The translations under genes were made by a program, and so were the position numbers. From Mesorhizobium erdmanii USDA 3471 (GTDB lineage: Bacteria; Pseudomonadota; Alphaproteobacteria; Rhizobiales; Rhizobiaceae), in assembly GCF_000472705.1 (NCBI RefSeq), contig NZ_AXAE01000005.1, positions 476,176-540,175 of the forward strand: a DNA stretch of 64,000 bases. Reading direction: 5' to 3'. How positions within the stretch are numbered: position 1 is the stretch's first letter; every line of letters begins with the position of its first letter. Of this stretch, positions 50,844 through 59,754 are shown one piece after another. The notes under the pieces were generated by a model, which saw only the letters and a program-made list of their open reading frames with translations, did no database searches and was not told the origin of the DNA.

Positions 50844-51294
50844 ATCGATCCTTCACCGTCTCCATCGCCACGAAGGTCGAGGTCTGGGCGACGTGGGGGA
50901 GGGCGGAGATGCGCTCGCCGAGCACACGGCGATAGGCGGCGATGTCGCGGGTGCGGACCTTCAGCAGATAGTCGAAGCTCGATGCCATCATGTGGCACTG
51001 CTCAATCTCCGGAACCGCCTGCACCGAGCGGTTGAAGGCGTCGAGAGCGGCGGAACGGGTGTCGGACAGTTTCACCTGTACGAAGGCGACATGGCCTTCG
51101 CCCATGCGCTCACGGTCGATGATCGCCTGATAGCCCCTGATATAGCCATCCTTTTCCAGCCGCTTCACGCGCGCCTGAACCGGCGTCTTCGACAGGCCGA
51201 CCTTTGCCGCCAGTTCCGACATGGAAAGCCGGCCACTGCTTGCGAGCGCCGACAGGATGTTCCGATCGATGCGGTCCAATTGGTCTTCTGTCAT
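50842..51294 (-). CDS. putR: Lrp/AsnC-family regulator of proline catabolism
   Basis: A 150-residue protein: an N-terminal winged helix-turn-helix (about 5-60, with LAAKVGLSKTPVQARVKRLE) and a C-terminal ligand-sensing RAM domain. The position divergent from putA is that of PutR, which activates putA in response to proline in rhizobia and relatives. The ATG at 51294 is preferred; a GTG at 51318 is possible. The 164-base gap to putA should hold its binding sites. Confidence 0.85.
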   Translation of the reverse strand: MTEDQLDRIDRNILSALASSGRLSMSELAAKVGLSKTPVQARVKRLEKDGYIRGYQAIIDRERMGEGHVAFVQVKLSDTRSAALDAFNRSVQAVPEIEQCHMMASSFDYLLKVRTRDIAAYRRVLGERISALPHVAQTSTFVAMETVKDR

Positions 51295-51458
51295 GGAAAC
51301 TGCAGTCCATTCGGTCACCTTGGGCTGCTATGATAGATCAAATGGGTTGTGATGTCGATTTCTTCGGACCGGCTGAAATTTTGGAGCTGTGCTAGCTTGC
51401 GCCATTCGGTCCGGTGACCGCCGGCCTGTTCCCTGATGCTTGCTCCACAGGACCCGCC

Positions 51459-54400
51459 ATGCCGCTCGACACCATCCGCCAGCAGATTCGCGCCAATTAT
51501 TTGCCCGACGAAGACGAGGCCGTGAAGCGGCTGGCCGACGCGACAGGGCTTTCTGTGAGGGATCGCAATGCGATCTCGGCGCGAGCCGCCGATCTGGTGC
51601 GGGCGGTGCGCGGCTCGTCCGATCCCCGGCTGATGGAGGTTTTTCTCTCCGCCTACGGTCTCTCCACCAAGGAGGGCGTGGCGCTGATGTGCCTGGCCGA
51701 GGCGCTGCTGCGCGTGCCCGACACCGAGACGATGGACGATCTCATCGCCGACAAGATCGCGCCGCACGACTGGTCCGCGCATTCAGGCGGGTCGAGCTCA
51801 ATCTTCGTCAATGCCTCGACCTGGGCGCTGATGCTGACCGGCCGGGTGCTCGACGAGGGCGAGGGCGGCATCGAAGGGACGCTGCGTTCGATGGTAAGGC
51901 GACTGGGCGAGCCGGTCATCCGCAAGGCGGTGGCCGCCGCCATGCGCGAGATGGGCGAGCAGTTCGTGCTCGGCCGCACCATCGCCGAAGCCGTCAAGCG
52001 CGGCCGACCGATGATCCAGAAGGGCTATCTCTACTCCTTCGACATGCTGGGCGAGGCGGCCCGCACCGAGGCCGACGCGCTGCGCTACCATAAGGCCTAT
52101 GCCGACGCCATTTCCTCGCTCGATTCCGGCTCCAACGGCCCAGATATCAGGCAGAACCACGGCATCTCGGTCAAGCTCTCGGCGCTGCATCCGCGCTACG
52201 AGGTGGCGCAGAAGGAAGAAATGCTGCCTGTCATGGCCGAGCGACTGCTGTCGCTGGCACTCGCCGCCCGCCATTCGCGCATGGGCCTCAACATCGATGC
52301 CGAAGAGGCGGACCGCCTCGATCTGTCGCTCGATGTCATCGAGCGGGTGCTGGCCGAACCGGAGCTCGCCGGCTGGAACGGCTTTGGCATCGTCGTCCAG
52401 GCCTATGGGCCGCGTGCCGCGTTCGTCATCGACTGGCTCTACGCGCTTGCGAGGAAATACGACCGCACCATCATGGTGAGGCTGGTCAAGGGCGCCTATT
52501 GGGACACCGAGATCAAGCGGGCGCAGACGCTCGGACTGTCAGGCTATCCGGTCTTCACCCGCAAGGCCAACACCGACGTTTCCTACATCGCCTGCGCGAA
52601 GAAACTGCTTGGCATGACCGACCGCATCTATCCGCAATTCGCCACCCACAACGCCCACACCGTCGCCGCCATTCTGTCGATGGCAGGCGACCGCAATTCC
52701 TTCGAGTTCCAGCGTCTGCATGGTATGGGCGAGGCGCTGCACGAGACGGTGCGTCGGTCCGAGGGCACGCGCTGCCGCATCTATGCGCCGGTCGGCGCGC
52801 ATTCCGACCTGCTGGCCTATCTGGTCCGCCGGCTGCTGGAGAACGGCGCCAACTCCTCCTTCGTGCATCAGCTGACCGACGAGGATGTCGAGCCGGAAGA
52901 CATCGCGCGCGATCCGCTGGAGACAGTCGACGACCAAGGGCCGGCCGCCAATCCGGCAATCGCCCGGCCTTCGCGGATTTTTGGGGCCGGCCGCCGTAAC
53001 TCGAAGGGATTCGACATCACCGACACGGTGACGCTGGCAGCGATCGACAAGGCCCGCACGGCCTTCGCCGGACCGGATCGCTGGCATGCCAAGCCAATCA
53101 CGCGTGCCGCCGGCTACGGCAAGCAGCGCCCGATCGTCAATCCGGCCAAGCCTGACGAAGTGGTCGGCACGGTTCACGAGGCGGCCGCCAAGCAGGTCGC
53201 GATTGCCGTGCGCATCGCAGCGGAAGCGCAACCCGCCTGGGCCAGGCGGCCTGTCGCCGAGCGCGCCGCCATCATCAACCGCGCCGCCGACCTCTATGAG
53301 GCCAATGCCGTGGAGTTCTTCGCGCTGGCTACCCGCGAGGCCGGCAAATCGCTCGCCGACGGTGTGGCGGAAGTGCGCGAAGCCGTCGACTTCCTGCGCT
53401 ACTACGCCGCCGAGGCCGCGAATGCCGAGGCCGGCACGCAGGCGCGCGGCGCGATCGTCTGCATCTCGCCGTGGAATTTCCCGCTCGCCATCTTCACCGG
53501 CCAGATCGCGGCGGCGCTCGTCACCGGCAATTCGGTTATCGCCAAGCCGGCCGAGCAGACGCCGCTGATCGCCTTCCGCGCCGTCGAGCTGCTGCGCGAG
53601 GCCGGCGTGCCGGAAGACATCATCCAGTTGCTGCCAGGCGACGGGCCCTCGGTCGGCGCGCCACTGACCGCCGACCCGCGCATTGCCGGCGTCTGCTTCA
53701 CCGGCTCGACCGAGGTCGCCAAGCTGATCGAGAAGCAGCTCGCCGAGACCGCCGCGCCCGACGCCATGCTGATCGCCGAAACCGGCGGTCTCAATGCCAT
53801 GATCGTCGATTCAACCGCGCTGCCCGAACAGGCGGTGCGCGATATCCTGGCCTCGGCCTTCCAGAGTGCGGGCCAGCGCTGCTCGGCGCTGCGCGTGCTC
53901 TATGTGCAGAAGGACGTCGAGAAGAAGATGCTGGAGATGCTGAAGGGCGCCATGGAGGCGCTCAACATCGGTGATCCCTGGCAGATTGCGACCGATGTCG
54001 GCCCGGTCATCGATGACGAAGCTCAAGGTGCGATCAGCGACTATTGCACGAAGAAGGGCCTTGAGGGCCGGCTGATCGCCAAGCTGGAGGCGCCGAAGGA
54101 TGGTCGCTTCGTCGCGCCGCATGTCTTCAGGGTCAAGGGCATCGAAGAGATGGACCGCGAAGTGTTCGGGCCAGTGCTGCATGTCGCCACCTTCGACGCC
54201 GACGGGATCGATGCGGTCATCGCCGCCATCAACCGCAAGGGCTATGGCCTGACCTTCGGCTTGCACACCCGCATAGAAGGCCGGGTTCAGCATTTCGTCG
54301 ACGGCATCCATGCCGGCAACATCTACGTCAACCGCAACCAGATCGGCGCCGTCGTCGGTTCGCAGCCGTTTGGCGGCGAGGGGCTCTCGGGCACCGGGCC

Positions 54401-55067
54401 GAAGGCCGGCGGCCCGCACTATCTGCGTCGCTTCCGCAAGGGGCCGGAGGCGGGTACGGACGTTGGCGAAGGCCACAAGGTTACGGCAACCGAACTGGCT
54501 GACAATCTGCCCGACCCGGCACTTGGCGGCTGGTCGACGCGGCCGGACCGCATCGCCATCCTGAGAAAGCATCTGCGCGGCAAGGGCGCCGCGGCGATCG
54601 GCGCTGCCGCCAGCATCGATTTCGGCCAGGTCGACCTGCCCGGACCGACCGGCGAGGCCAATACGCTGTCGCTGTCGCCGCGCGGCCGCGTGCTGTGCCT
54701 GGGGCCGGATGCTGATACGTTGCTTGCCCAGACGATCCAGGCGCTTGCCGCCGGCAATGCGGTGCTGGCCGTGGCCCCGGGCGCGCCGGCCGCACTGTCC
54801 GCATTGACTGGCAAAGGCCTTCCTTTGTCGGCCATAGACGGTCGGCCCGATCCGGTGGAGGCGCGTTCGCTGCGCGTCGATGTCGTCGCGTTTTCAGGCA
54901 CGCCGGAGGCGGCGCGCATCGTGCGCAAGGTGATTGCCGACCGGACCGGGCCTATCGTGCCATTGGTCAGCGAGGTGTTCTACCCCGCCGCCTATGCGCA
55001 TGAGCGGGCCGTCTGCGTCGACACCACGGCCGCTGGCGGCAATGCCAGCCTGCTTGCCTCGGCCTGA
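51459..55067 (+). CDS. putA: Bifunctional proline dehydrogenase/P5C dehydrogenase
   Basis: A 1202-residue enzyme. The FAD-dependent proline dehydrogenase barrel spans about 130-440. The aldehyde dehydrogenase half follows, with Glu774 in ETGGLNAM and catalytic Cys808 in GQRCSAL. A C-terminal extension of about 200 residues helps close the substrate channel. No ribbon-helix-helix DNA-binding head is present, in agreement with a separate PutR. It oxidises proline to glutamate. The ATG at 51459 has AGGA six bases upstream. Confidence 0.93.
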   Translation: MPLDTIRQQIRANYLPDEDEAVKRLADATGLSVRDRNAISARAADLVRAVRGSSDPRLMEVFLSAYGLSTKEGVALMCLAEALLRVPDTETMDDLIADKIAPHDWSAHSGGSSSIFVNASTWALMLTGRVLDEGEGGIEGTLRSMVRRLGEPVIRKAVAAAMREMGEQFVLGRTIAEAVKRGRPMIQKGYLYSFDMLGEAARTEADALRYHKAYADAISSLDSGSNGPDIRQNHGISVKLSALHPRYEVAQKEEMLPVMAERLLSLALAARHSRMGLNIDAEEADRLDLSLDVIERVLAEPELAGWNGFGIVVQAYGPRAAFVIDWLYALARKYDRTIMVRLVKGAYWDTEIKRAQTLGLSGYPVFTRKANTDVSYIACAKKLLGMTDRIYPQFATHNAHTVAAILSMAGDRNSFEFQRLHGMGEALHETVRRSEGTRCRIYAPVGAHSDLLAYLVRRLLENGANSSFVHQLTDEDVEPEDIARDPLETVDDQGPAANPAIARPSRIFGAGRRNSKGFDITDTVTLAAIDKARTAFAGPDRWHAKPITRAAGYGKQRPIVNPAKPDEVVGTVHEAAAKQVAIAVRIAAEAQPAWARRPVAERAAIINRAADLYEANAVEFFALATREAGKSLADGVAEVREAVDFLRYYAAEAANAEAGTQARGAIVCISPWNFPLAIFTGQIAAALVTGNSVIAKPAEQTPLIAFRAVELLREAGVPEDIIQLLPGDGPSVGAPLTADPRIAGVCFTGSTEVAKLIEKQLAETAAPDAMLIAETGGLNAMIVDSTALPEQAVRDILASAFQSAGQRCSALRVLYVQKDVEKKMLEMLKGAMEALNIGDPWQIATDVGPVIDDEAQGAISDYCTKKGLEGRLIAKLEAPKDGRFVAPHVFRVKGIEEMDREVFGPVLHVATFDADGIDAVIAAINRKGYGLTFGLHTRIEGRVQHFVDGIHAGNIYVNRNQIGAVVGSQPFGGEGLSGTGPKAGGPHYLRRFRKGPEAGTDVGEGHKVTATELADNLPDPALGGWSTRPDRIAILRKHLRGKGAAAIGAAASIDFGQVDLPGPTGEANTLSLSPRGRVLCLGPDADTLLAQTIQALAAGNAVLAVAPGAPAALSALTGKGLPLSAIDGRPDPVEARSLRVDVVAFSGTPEAARIVRKVIADRTGPIVPLVSEVFYPAAYAHERAVCVDTTAAGGNASLLASA

Positions 55068-55074
55068 GCCGAGC

Positions 55075-55177
55075 TAGAGCGGTTCAGCGTTTGATGAAGC
55101 GCCGAGCCGCTCTAACTCTTTGTTTTGACGCAATTCCGGACGGGAAACCGTTACACACTTTCCTGGAATTGCTCTAA
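55075..55177. repeat. Family B intergenic repeat, copy 2
   Basis: 103 bases with exact 6-base terminal inverted ends (TAGAGC, GCTCTA). It matches the copy at 33249-33352 along its length, including AACTCTTTGTTTT and CCTGGAATTGCTC. The right end supplies the TAG stop of the oxygenase gene on the minus strand. Confidence 0.8.
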
Positions 55178-55488
55178 GCGCCCTCGACGACGGAGAAGCC
55201 CTCGAATTGCGGGTGGCCGAGATAATGCACCTTGGTCGTGCCGACATTCCTGTGCGCGGCGCGAAAGTTTTCCGACTTGGTCCAGGCGACGAAATCGTCC
55301 TGGCTTGCCCACACCGTGTGCGAGGCAAACAGCGTGTAGCCTTCGTTCTCGTTGACCGGGCCGCGCAGCAGATGGAATTCCCGAAAACCCTTCATCTCGG
55401 CAAGGCTGGAATCGCGATTCTTCCAGACGGCCTCGAAATCGGTCTCCGAGCCGTTCTGCACCTTGAAGCGGTTCATGGCGATGTACAT
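55174..55488 (-). CDS. IsdG-type heme oxygenase (HmuQ/HmuD-like)
   Basis: A 104-residue antibiotic-biosynthesis-monooxygenase fold protein. The family signature MYIAMNRFKV at the start, an Asn early, FREFHLLRG, and the His in ENFRAAHRN fit the IsdG/HmuQ heme-degrading oxygenases of rhizobia. It opens the heme ring to release iron in the cytosol. The ATG at 55488 follows AAAGGA. It sits at the end of the minus-strand side of the heme locus, which supports the role. Its stop codon lies in a family B repeat. Confidence 0.8.
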   Translation of the reverse strand: MYIAMNRFKVQNGSETDFEAVWKNRDSSLAEMKGFREFHLLRGPVNENEGYTLFASHTVWASQDDFVAWTKSENFRAAHRNVGTTKVHYLGHPQFEGFSVVEGA

Positions 55489-55553
55489 GCGGTTCCTTTC
55501 AGCGGTTTTGTACTTTGGCGATTGATTGATGGCTTGAACGGCGCGGCAGAGGC

Positions 55554-56534
55554 TCAGAACGGACCGATTGGTGCTTTGAACCGCCAGCTTGACAGGCCGG
55601 TCTCCGGGGGGATTGGAGGGAAGGGCGCCTGTTTTCGCACAAGGTCCAAGGCAAATTGATCGAGCTCCGGCGAGCCCGAACTTTTGGCGAGTTGCAAGTT
55701 GCTGATGCTGCCGTTGGCCAGCACCACAAATGCCACCATGGCATTGTTGCGGGCTGTCGTTTGTGCGGATTTCGATACGCGGCGATTGGCGCGAGCCAAC
55801 CTGCCGGCTACCTCGCCACTGTAGCGGGATGCCGCAGCGTTGCCGGCATCTTTTTGTTTTCCGCCTTTGCTGGCGATTGCCGCGTTGATTTCGTGACCAT
55901 CCGCCGTGCCGCGCTTCTCATATGGTGCGCTTGCAGTTGCCGGGGCAGCTGCTGGACTCGGCCTCGCGCTGGGGATCGGCGGTTGTTCTGGGATTGCGGC
56001 TGGCGCGTCGGTGTCTTCGGATTGCGCAGTCGGCCGTGGCGGCATTTCAGTATTGGCAGCGACGCTCTGGTTATCCGGGCGTGGGGTGCCGGCCACCAAT
56101 ATGTCCGGCGTGGCGGCTGGCTGTTTGACAGGTTCCGGCAAAGGTTTGGGGGGCTGCTTCGTTGCTTCCTGTACGGGCTGTGGAGGTTCTGTTGGCGACG
56201 CCGGCCTGGCTGGCTTTTCTGGCATTGTTTTGGTCGGTTGCGGGTTCGGCACAAGCGCAACATCGATCGCCGCCGGGTCTCGATCCAGCGCGCTGCCGAC
56301 GACATTTGCGCCCGCCCGATCGCGGCCTTCCGACTGCATGGCATCACTGGAGACGAATGTCCCCGACGGCGAGATCAGAAAGGCCGCCGCCACGGCGGCA
56401 TGGAGCAGGCAGGAGATGACGATCGCCGCCGCCCATTTGCCGTTCCAGGCTGCTGGCCGTGCCTGCGCGAGCGGCTCGGCCGGCGCTATCGCCAGCACTG
56501 CGCTGACTTCGGGGAGAGGACTGATTGCACGCAT
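55554..56534 (-). CDS. tonB: TonB-like energy transducer
   Basis: A 326-residue protein. One membrane span (about 35-57) anchors it. A Pro-rich, charged linker follows (about 100-240), with repeated Pro-Lys and Pro-Glu pairs. A C-terminal TonB domain ends the protein, with NGSISNLQLAKSSGSPELD and WRFKAPIGPF. It links the proton-motive force to outer-membrane receptors, here surely the heme receptor. The ATG at 56534 is used; a GTG at 56666 would add 44 residues. It is in the same minus-strand run as hmuR. Confidence 0.85.
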   Translation of the reverse strand: MRAISPLPEVSAVLAIAPAEPLAQARPAAWNGKWAAAIVISCLLHAAVAAAFLISPSGTFVSSDAMQSEGRDRAGANVVGSALDRDPAAIDVALVPNPQPTKTMPEKPARPASPTEPPQPVQEATKQPPKPLPEPVKQPAATPDILVAGTPRPDNQSVAANTEMPPRPTAQSEDTDAPAAIPEQPPIPSARPSPAAAPATASAPYEKRGTADGHEINAAIASKGGKQKDAGNAAASRYSGEVAGRLARANRRVSKSAQTTARNNAMVAFVVLANGSISNLQLAKSSGSPELDQFALDLVRKQAPFPPIPPETGLSSWRFKAPIGPF

Positions 56535-56670
56535 GTCGCGGGACGAGACCTGCGACGACGCGTGCGGAATTGTCAAATCAAGATCGCTTGGTCCAAACGG
56601 CAACGCACGGGAGCCGGCCAGCGGCCATGCCACGATGTCTTGCGCGAATGCCGGGTGCAATCCCACTGCT

Positions 56671-57108
56671 TCAGACGCCGAAAGCGATGCCGGTCTTGGT
56701 ATCTGTCTTCAATTTGCGCATGCAGGCGTTCGGTTCGATGCCAGTACCGGCGCATTCCGTCGCGCTGTTGATCAAGACGCGGCTGACCTTGGTGCAGTCG
56801 GCGCCGGCGAGATCGAAGCGCGTCACCTTGGTCTTGCCTGACGGCAGGTCCTTGAAGTCGAGGACGGTCAGCCGGTCAACGACACCGGCCTCGTTGAACA
56901 GGGCGATCTCGAATGCCGTCTTGGAGAGGTCGGCGCCGAGATTGTTGTTGACCAGGAAGGTCAGCCGGCAGCCCTTGTCGGAGGGCAGCGCGGCATTGAG
57001 TTCGAGGGTCAGGACCGGCGCGGACTGCTCAGCCCACGCCGGAACCGTCGCAAGCGACATCGCCAGCGTCGAGGTCAGCAGACGAAGGGATGTCGTCAAG
57101 CTCGTCAC
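56671..57108 (-). CDS. Exported protein of unknown function in the heme locus
   Basis: A 145-residue exported protein. The signal peptide (MTSLTTSLRLLTSTLAMSLA, cut after AWA) is followed by a beta-rich domain with four cysteines (in KGCRL, ADCTK, ATECAG and NACMR), probably two disulfides. I recognise no motif. It starts six bases after the hmuR stop, so it is cotranscribed with the receptor and tonB. A role in periplasmic heme handling or receptor assembly is an inference from position only. Confidence 0.65.
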   Translation of the reverse strand: MTSLTTSLRLLTSTLAMSLATVPAWAEQSAPVLTLELNAALPSDKGCRLTFLVNNNLGADLSKTAFEIALFNEAGVVDRLTVLDFKDLPSGKTKVTRFDLAGADCTKVSRVLINSATECAGTGIEPNACMRKLKTDTKTGIAFGV

Positions 57109-57114
57109 GGTCTG

Positions 57115-59325
57115 TCAGCCTCCAAAGCGCATGGTTGCCGCCAGCTTCAACGTTATGCCGGGCTCATAGGCCGCGAAGACCGGTTGCGCCGGCTGGCCGG
57201 CCGTGGTGACGTTGAGAGGGTTGGCGTACTTGACGTCGAACAGATTGTCGGCGCGGAAATCAATCTTCAGGTTGTCGGTCGCCTGGTAGCTGGCGAAGGC
57301 ATTGACCAGCGTGTAGTCCTCGGCGATCGGATTGCCCTTCGGCTTGCCGTTGTACTGCACCTCGCCGCCGACAGTCAGCTTGTCCTCGAGGAAGCGCAGG
57401 CCGAGCTGCGCGGTGACCTGCGAGGAGGGAAGGGTGGCCAAGTCCGCTTCGACACCCTTGTAGGAAATGGTGTGGCCATTGGTTATCGAGGCCGAAAGCC
57501 CGGCATAACCCCATCCGGCATCGTAGACGCCTTCGAGTTCAAACCCGTCGATCTTGGCCTGGGCGAAATTCTGATACTGGAAGCAGATCGGAATGCCAGG
57601 TCCGAACGGGCAGCCGCTGCCCGGGGCGAAAGGCGACAAGGTCACGCCATCGATATAGTCGTCGACATCGTTGTGGAAATAGGCCGCCTTGATGCGGAGC
57701 GCGTCACCGGATTCGAGGATATCGTTCTGCTTGTAGTTGACGCCGAACTCCGTCGTCTTGCCGGTTTCAGGGCGGAGATTTGGATTGGGCAGGAACGGGA
57801 AGGTGACGCCCGCGGGATGGTTGCCGCTGATCAGCGTTTCCGTCAGCGACGGTGACCGGTAGCCTTCGGCATAAGTGCCGTAAAGTTGCAGTCCATCAAG
57901 GCCGGCGCTTTCGAATGGCGTGACGCCGACAGTGATGCGCGGCGACAGACGGTCTCCCGATGTCGCATGGGTGCTGTCCCTGAGGCTGTAATTGTCGTAG
58001 CGCAGCCCGGCTATGACCTCGAGCCAGTCCCAGGTGAGCTTGTCCTGGACATAGGCGCCGGGCACGTTGCGCTTGCCGGAAGGGGTGTAGAAACTATCGC
58101 CGCCGGCGGAGCCGCCGGTCTCGACGTTATCGCCCACCCAGTCGCCGCCGTAGGTCAGTTCATGCGCGACGCCGGCCGTCTCGAATCCCGACGTGTTCCA
58201 GATGTCGATGCTGGTCGTGCCGATATCGAAGGTCGAGGTCGAGCCTGTCGGCAGCACCACCGGCAGGCCCGTGACCGGGTCGAAGCGGTTCTGCGGAATG
58301 AGACTGGTCAGACCTAGGTCGGTCTTGTTGTAGGAGGCGTTGATATGCAGGTCGAGCCAGCTCTTGTTTTCGTCAGTGATGTTGTAGCGGGCGGTGAAGG
58401 TGTTCGATTTCAGGTCGACGTCATTTGTCGGCACGCCGCCGCTGATCTCGCTCCAGCCATCGCTTGAACCGACCCAGCCAAGCTTCAACTGGCTGTTTTC
58501 GGTCGGCCGGATGCTGGTCTTAAGCATGCCGCTCAGCACGTCGAAGCCGGTCCCGTTGACAGTGTCGCCGCCGCCATCCTTGTAGTTGTCATAGTTGCGG
58601 TAGACGATGTTGCCGAGCGCGTCCCAGTTCTCGTTGAAACGGTAGGCGCCGGTTGCGCTGGTGGTCCAGCCCTTGCCGTTGCTCTCGTAGCGTCCCGTCA
58701 CCGAAGCGCCCCAGGTCTCTTCCTGCTTGAGGAAGTCGGCGGCGTCCTTGGTGTCGAAGAAGACGACGCCGCCGATGGCGCCCGAACCGTAGGTGTTGGC
58801 GACTGGACCGCGGATCACGTCGACGGATTTGACGAGTTCGGGGTCGATATAGAAGGTCGACTGAGTGCCGTGGTCGGAGCGCTGGAAATCTTGGCGCGCG
58901 CCGTCGACAATGACCGCGACGCGGCCGAAATCCTGCAGGCCGCGGATGTTGATGCTGGTGCTGACGCGCCTGGCGTCGGCCTGCGCGGCAACACCGGGCA
59001 CGCCCAGCAGCATCTCGTTCGGCGTTGTCGCCATGCGTCGGTCGAGCTGTTCCTGGTCGAGATGGCTGGCCGAGGCCAGCGATTCGATCGCCGTTTCTCC
59101 GGTGCGGCTGAGCACCAGAATCTTGTCGAGCAGCGTCGCGCCCGCAGGGGCGGCCACTTCCTGGTCAGCCTTTTTCGACTGATCCGTGTGCTCGCCCGCC
59201 GGCTGCGTTGCCTGTTGGGCGTGGGCCGACGGCGCGACCAAGGCGATCGCCGCCACGCTTGCCAACAAAGCCGCCGTACCGTTCGCGGCCGACCAGCCAC
59301 GCCATTCCCAAATCGCCACCCTCAT
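57115..59325 (-). CDS. hmuR: TonB-dependent heme/hemoglobin receptor
   Basis: A 736-residue outer-membrane receptor. The signal peptide (ending AHAQ) precedes a TonB box region (DKILVLS), the plug domain (about 80-190) and a 22-strand barrel ending in a strand with terminal residues MRFGG. The heme receptor segment GYRSPSLTE...NPNLRPETG is present, with a His in GNHPAG between, equivalent to the FRAP-NPNL boxes with heme-binding His. It imports heme across the outer membrane. It is divergent from hmuP. Confidence 0.9.
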   Translation of the reverse strand: MRVAIWEWRGWSAANGTAALLASVAAIALVAPSAHAQQATQPAGEHTDQSKKADQEVAAPAGATLLDKILVLSRTGETAIESLASASHLDQEQLDRRMATTPNEMLLGVPGVAAQADARRVSTSINIRGLQDFGRVAVIVDGARQDFQRSDHGTQSTFYIDPELVKSVDVIRGPVANTYGSGAIGGVVFFDTKDAADFLKQEETWGASVTGRYESNGKGWTTSATGAYRFNENWDALGNIVYRNYDNYKDGGGDTVNGTGFDVLSGMLKTSIRPTENSQLKLGWVGSSDGWSEISGGVPTNDVDLKSNTFTARYNITDENKSWLDLHINASYNKTDLGLTSLIPQNRFDPVTGLPVVLPTGSTSTFDIGTTSIDIWNTSGFETAGVAHELTYGGDWVGDNVETGGSAGGDSFYTPSGKRNVPGAYVQDKLTWDWLEVIAGLRYDNYSLRDSTHATSGDRLSPRITVGVTPFESAGLDGLQLYGTYAEGYRSPSLTETLISGNHPAGVTFPFLPNPNLRPETGKTTEFGVNYKQNDILESGDALRIKAAYFHNDVDDYIDGVTLSPFAPGSGCPFGPGIPICFQYQNFAQAKIDGFELEGVYDAGWGYAGLSASITNGHTISYKGVEADLATLPSSQVTAQLGLRFLEDKLTVGGEVQYNGKPKGNPIAEDYTLVNAFASYQATDNLKIDFRADNLFDVKYANPLNVTTAGQPAQPVFAAYEPGITLKLAATMRFGG

Positions 59326-59407
59326 GCCCCAACTCCAAAATTTCCAGGTTTCGTGCTGGCTGGCCGAGGCTCGCTGGCATTTGTGATCGTGTCCGGCGTG
59401 CTAAATG

Positions 59408-59462
59408 TTGACTCATTTAATCCTGTATTGCACTGACTAGTAAACATGATTATTCGAGTCAA
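59408..59462. promoter_or_regulatory. Candidate iron-control region between hmuR and hmuP
   Basis: TTGACTC (59408-59414) and GAGTCAA (59456-59462) are exact inverted repeats flanking an AT-rich core. Within the right half, TGATTATTCGAGTCA (59447-59461) fits TGA-N9-TCA, the pattern I recall for the rhizobial iron-responsive (RirA) operator. It lies between divergent hmuR and hmuP. Control by RirA, Irr or the HmuP co-activator cannot be told apart by eye. Confidence 0.5.
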
Positions 59463-59525
59463 GAAATGAATCGGCAATGCGCAACGCCTAGCCAGATGCC
59501 CGGCACAGGAAAGGGATCGACCCAG

Positions 59526-59732
59526 ATGAACACCCACAATCCCAACGACTTTCGCTACCGCGTCCGCCGTTCCGACGATGCCTCCGCCCGCTTCGATCGG
59601 ATCCCGCTGGCGGTGCGAACTCTCTCCAGCAACACACTTTTCCAGGGCGAGCACGAGATTGGCATCGAGCATCACGGTGCCCTCTACCGGCTGAAGATCA
59701 CCCGTCAGGGCAAGCTCATTCTCAACAAGTAA
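59526..59732 (+). CDS. hmuP: HemP/HmuP family protein
   Basis: A 68-residue basic protein. The conserved core VRTLSSNTLFQGEHEIGIEH followed by YRLKITRQGKLILNK is that of HemP/HmuP. In Bradyrhizobium, HmuP is a co-activator of the hmuR promoter together with Irr. The ATG at 59526 is preceded by an AAAGGG stretch at longer spacing. First gene of hmuPSTUV. Confidence 0.85.
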   Translation: MNTHNPNDFRYRVRRSDDASARFDRIPLAVRTLSSNTLFQGEHEIGIEHHGALYRLKITRQGKLILNK

Positions 59733-59754
59733 AGCAAGGCAGTAGGGACGAGAC

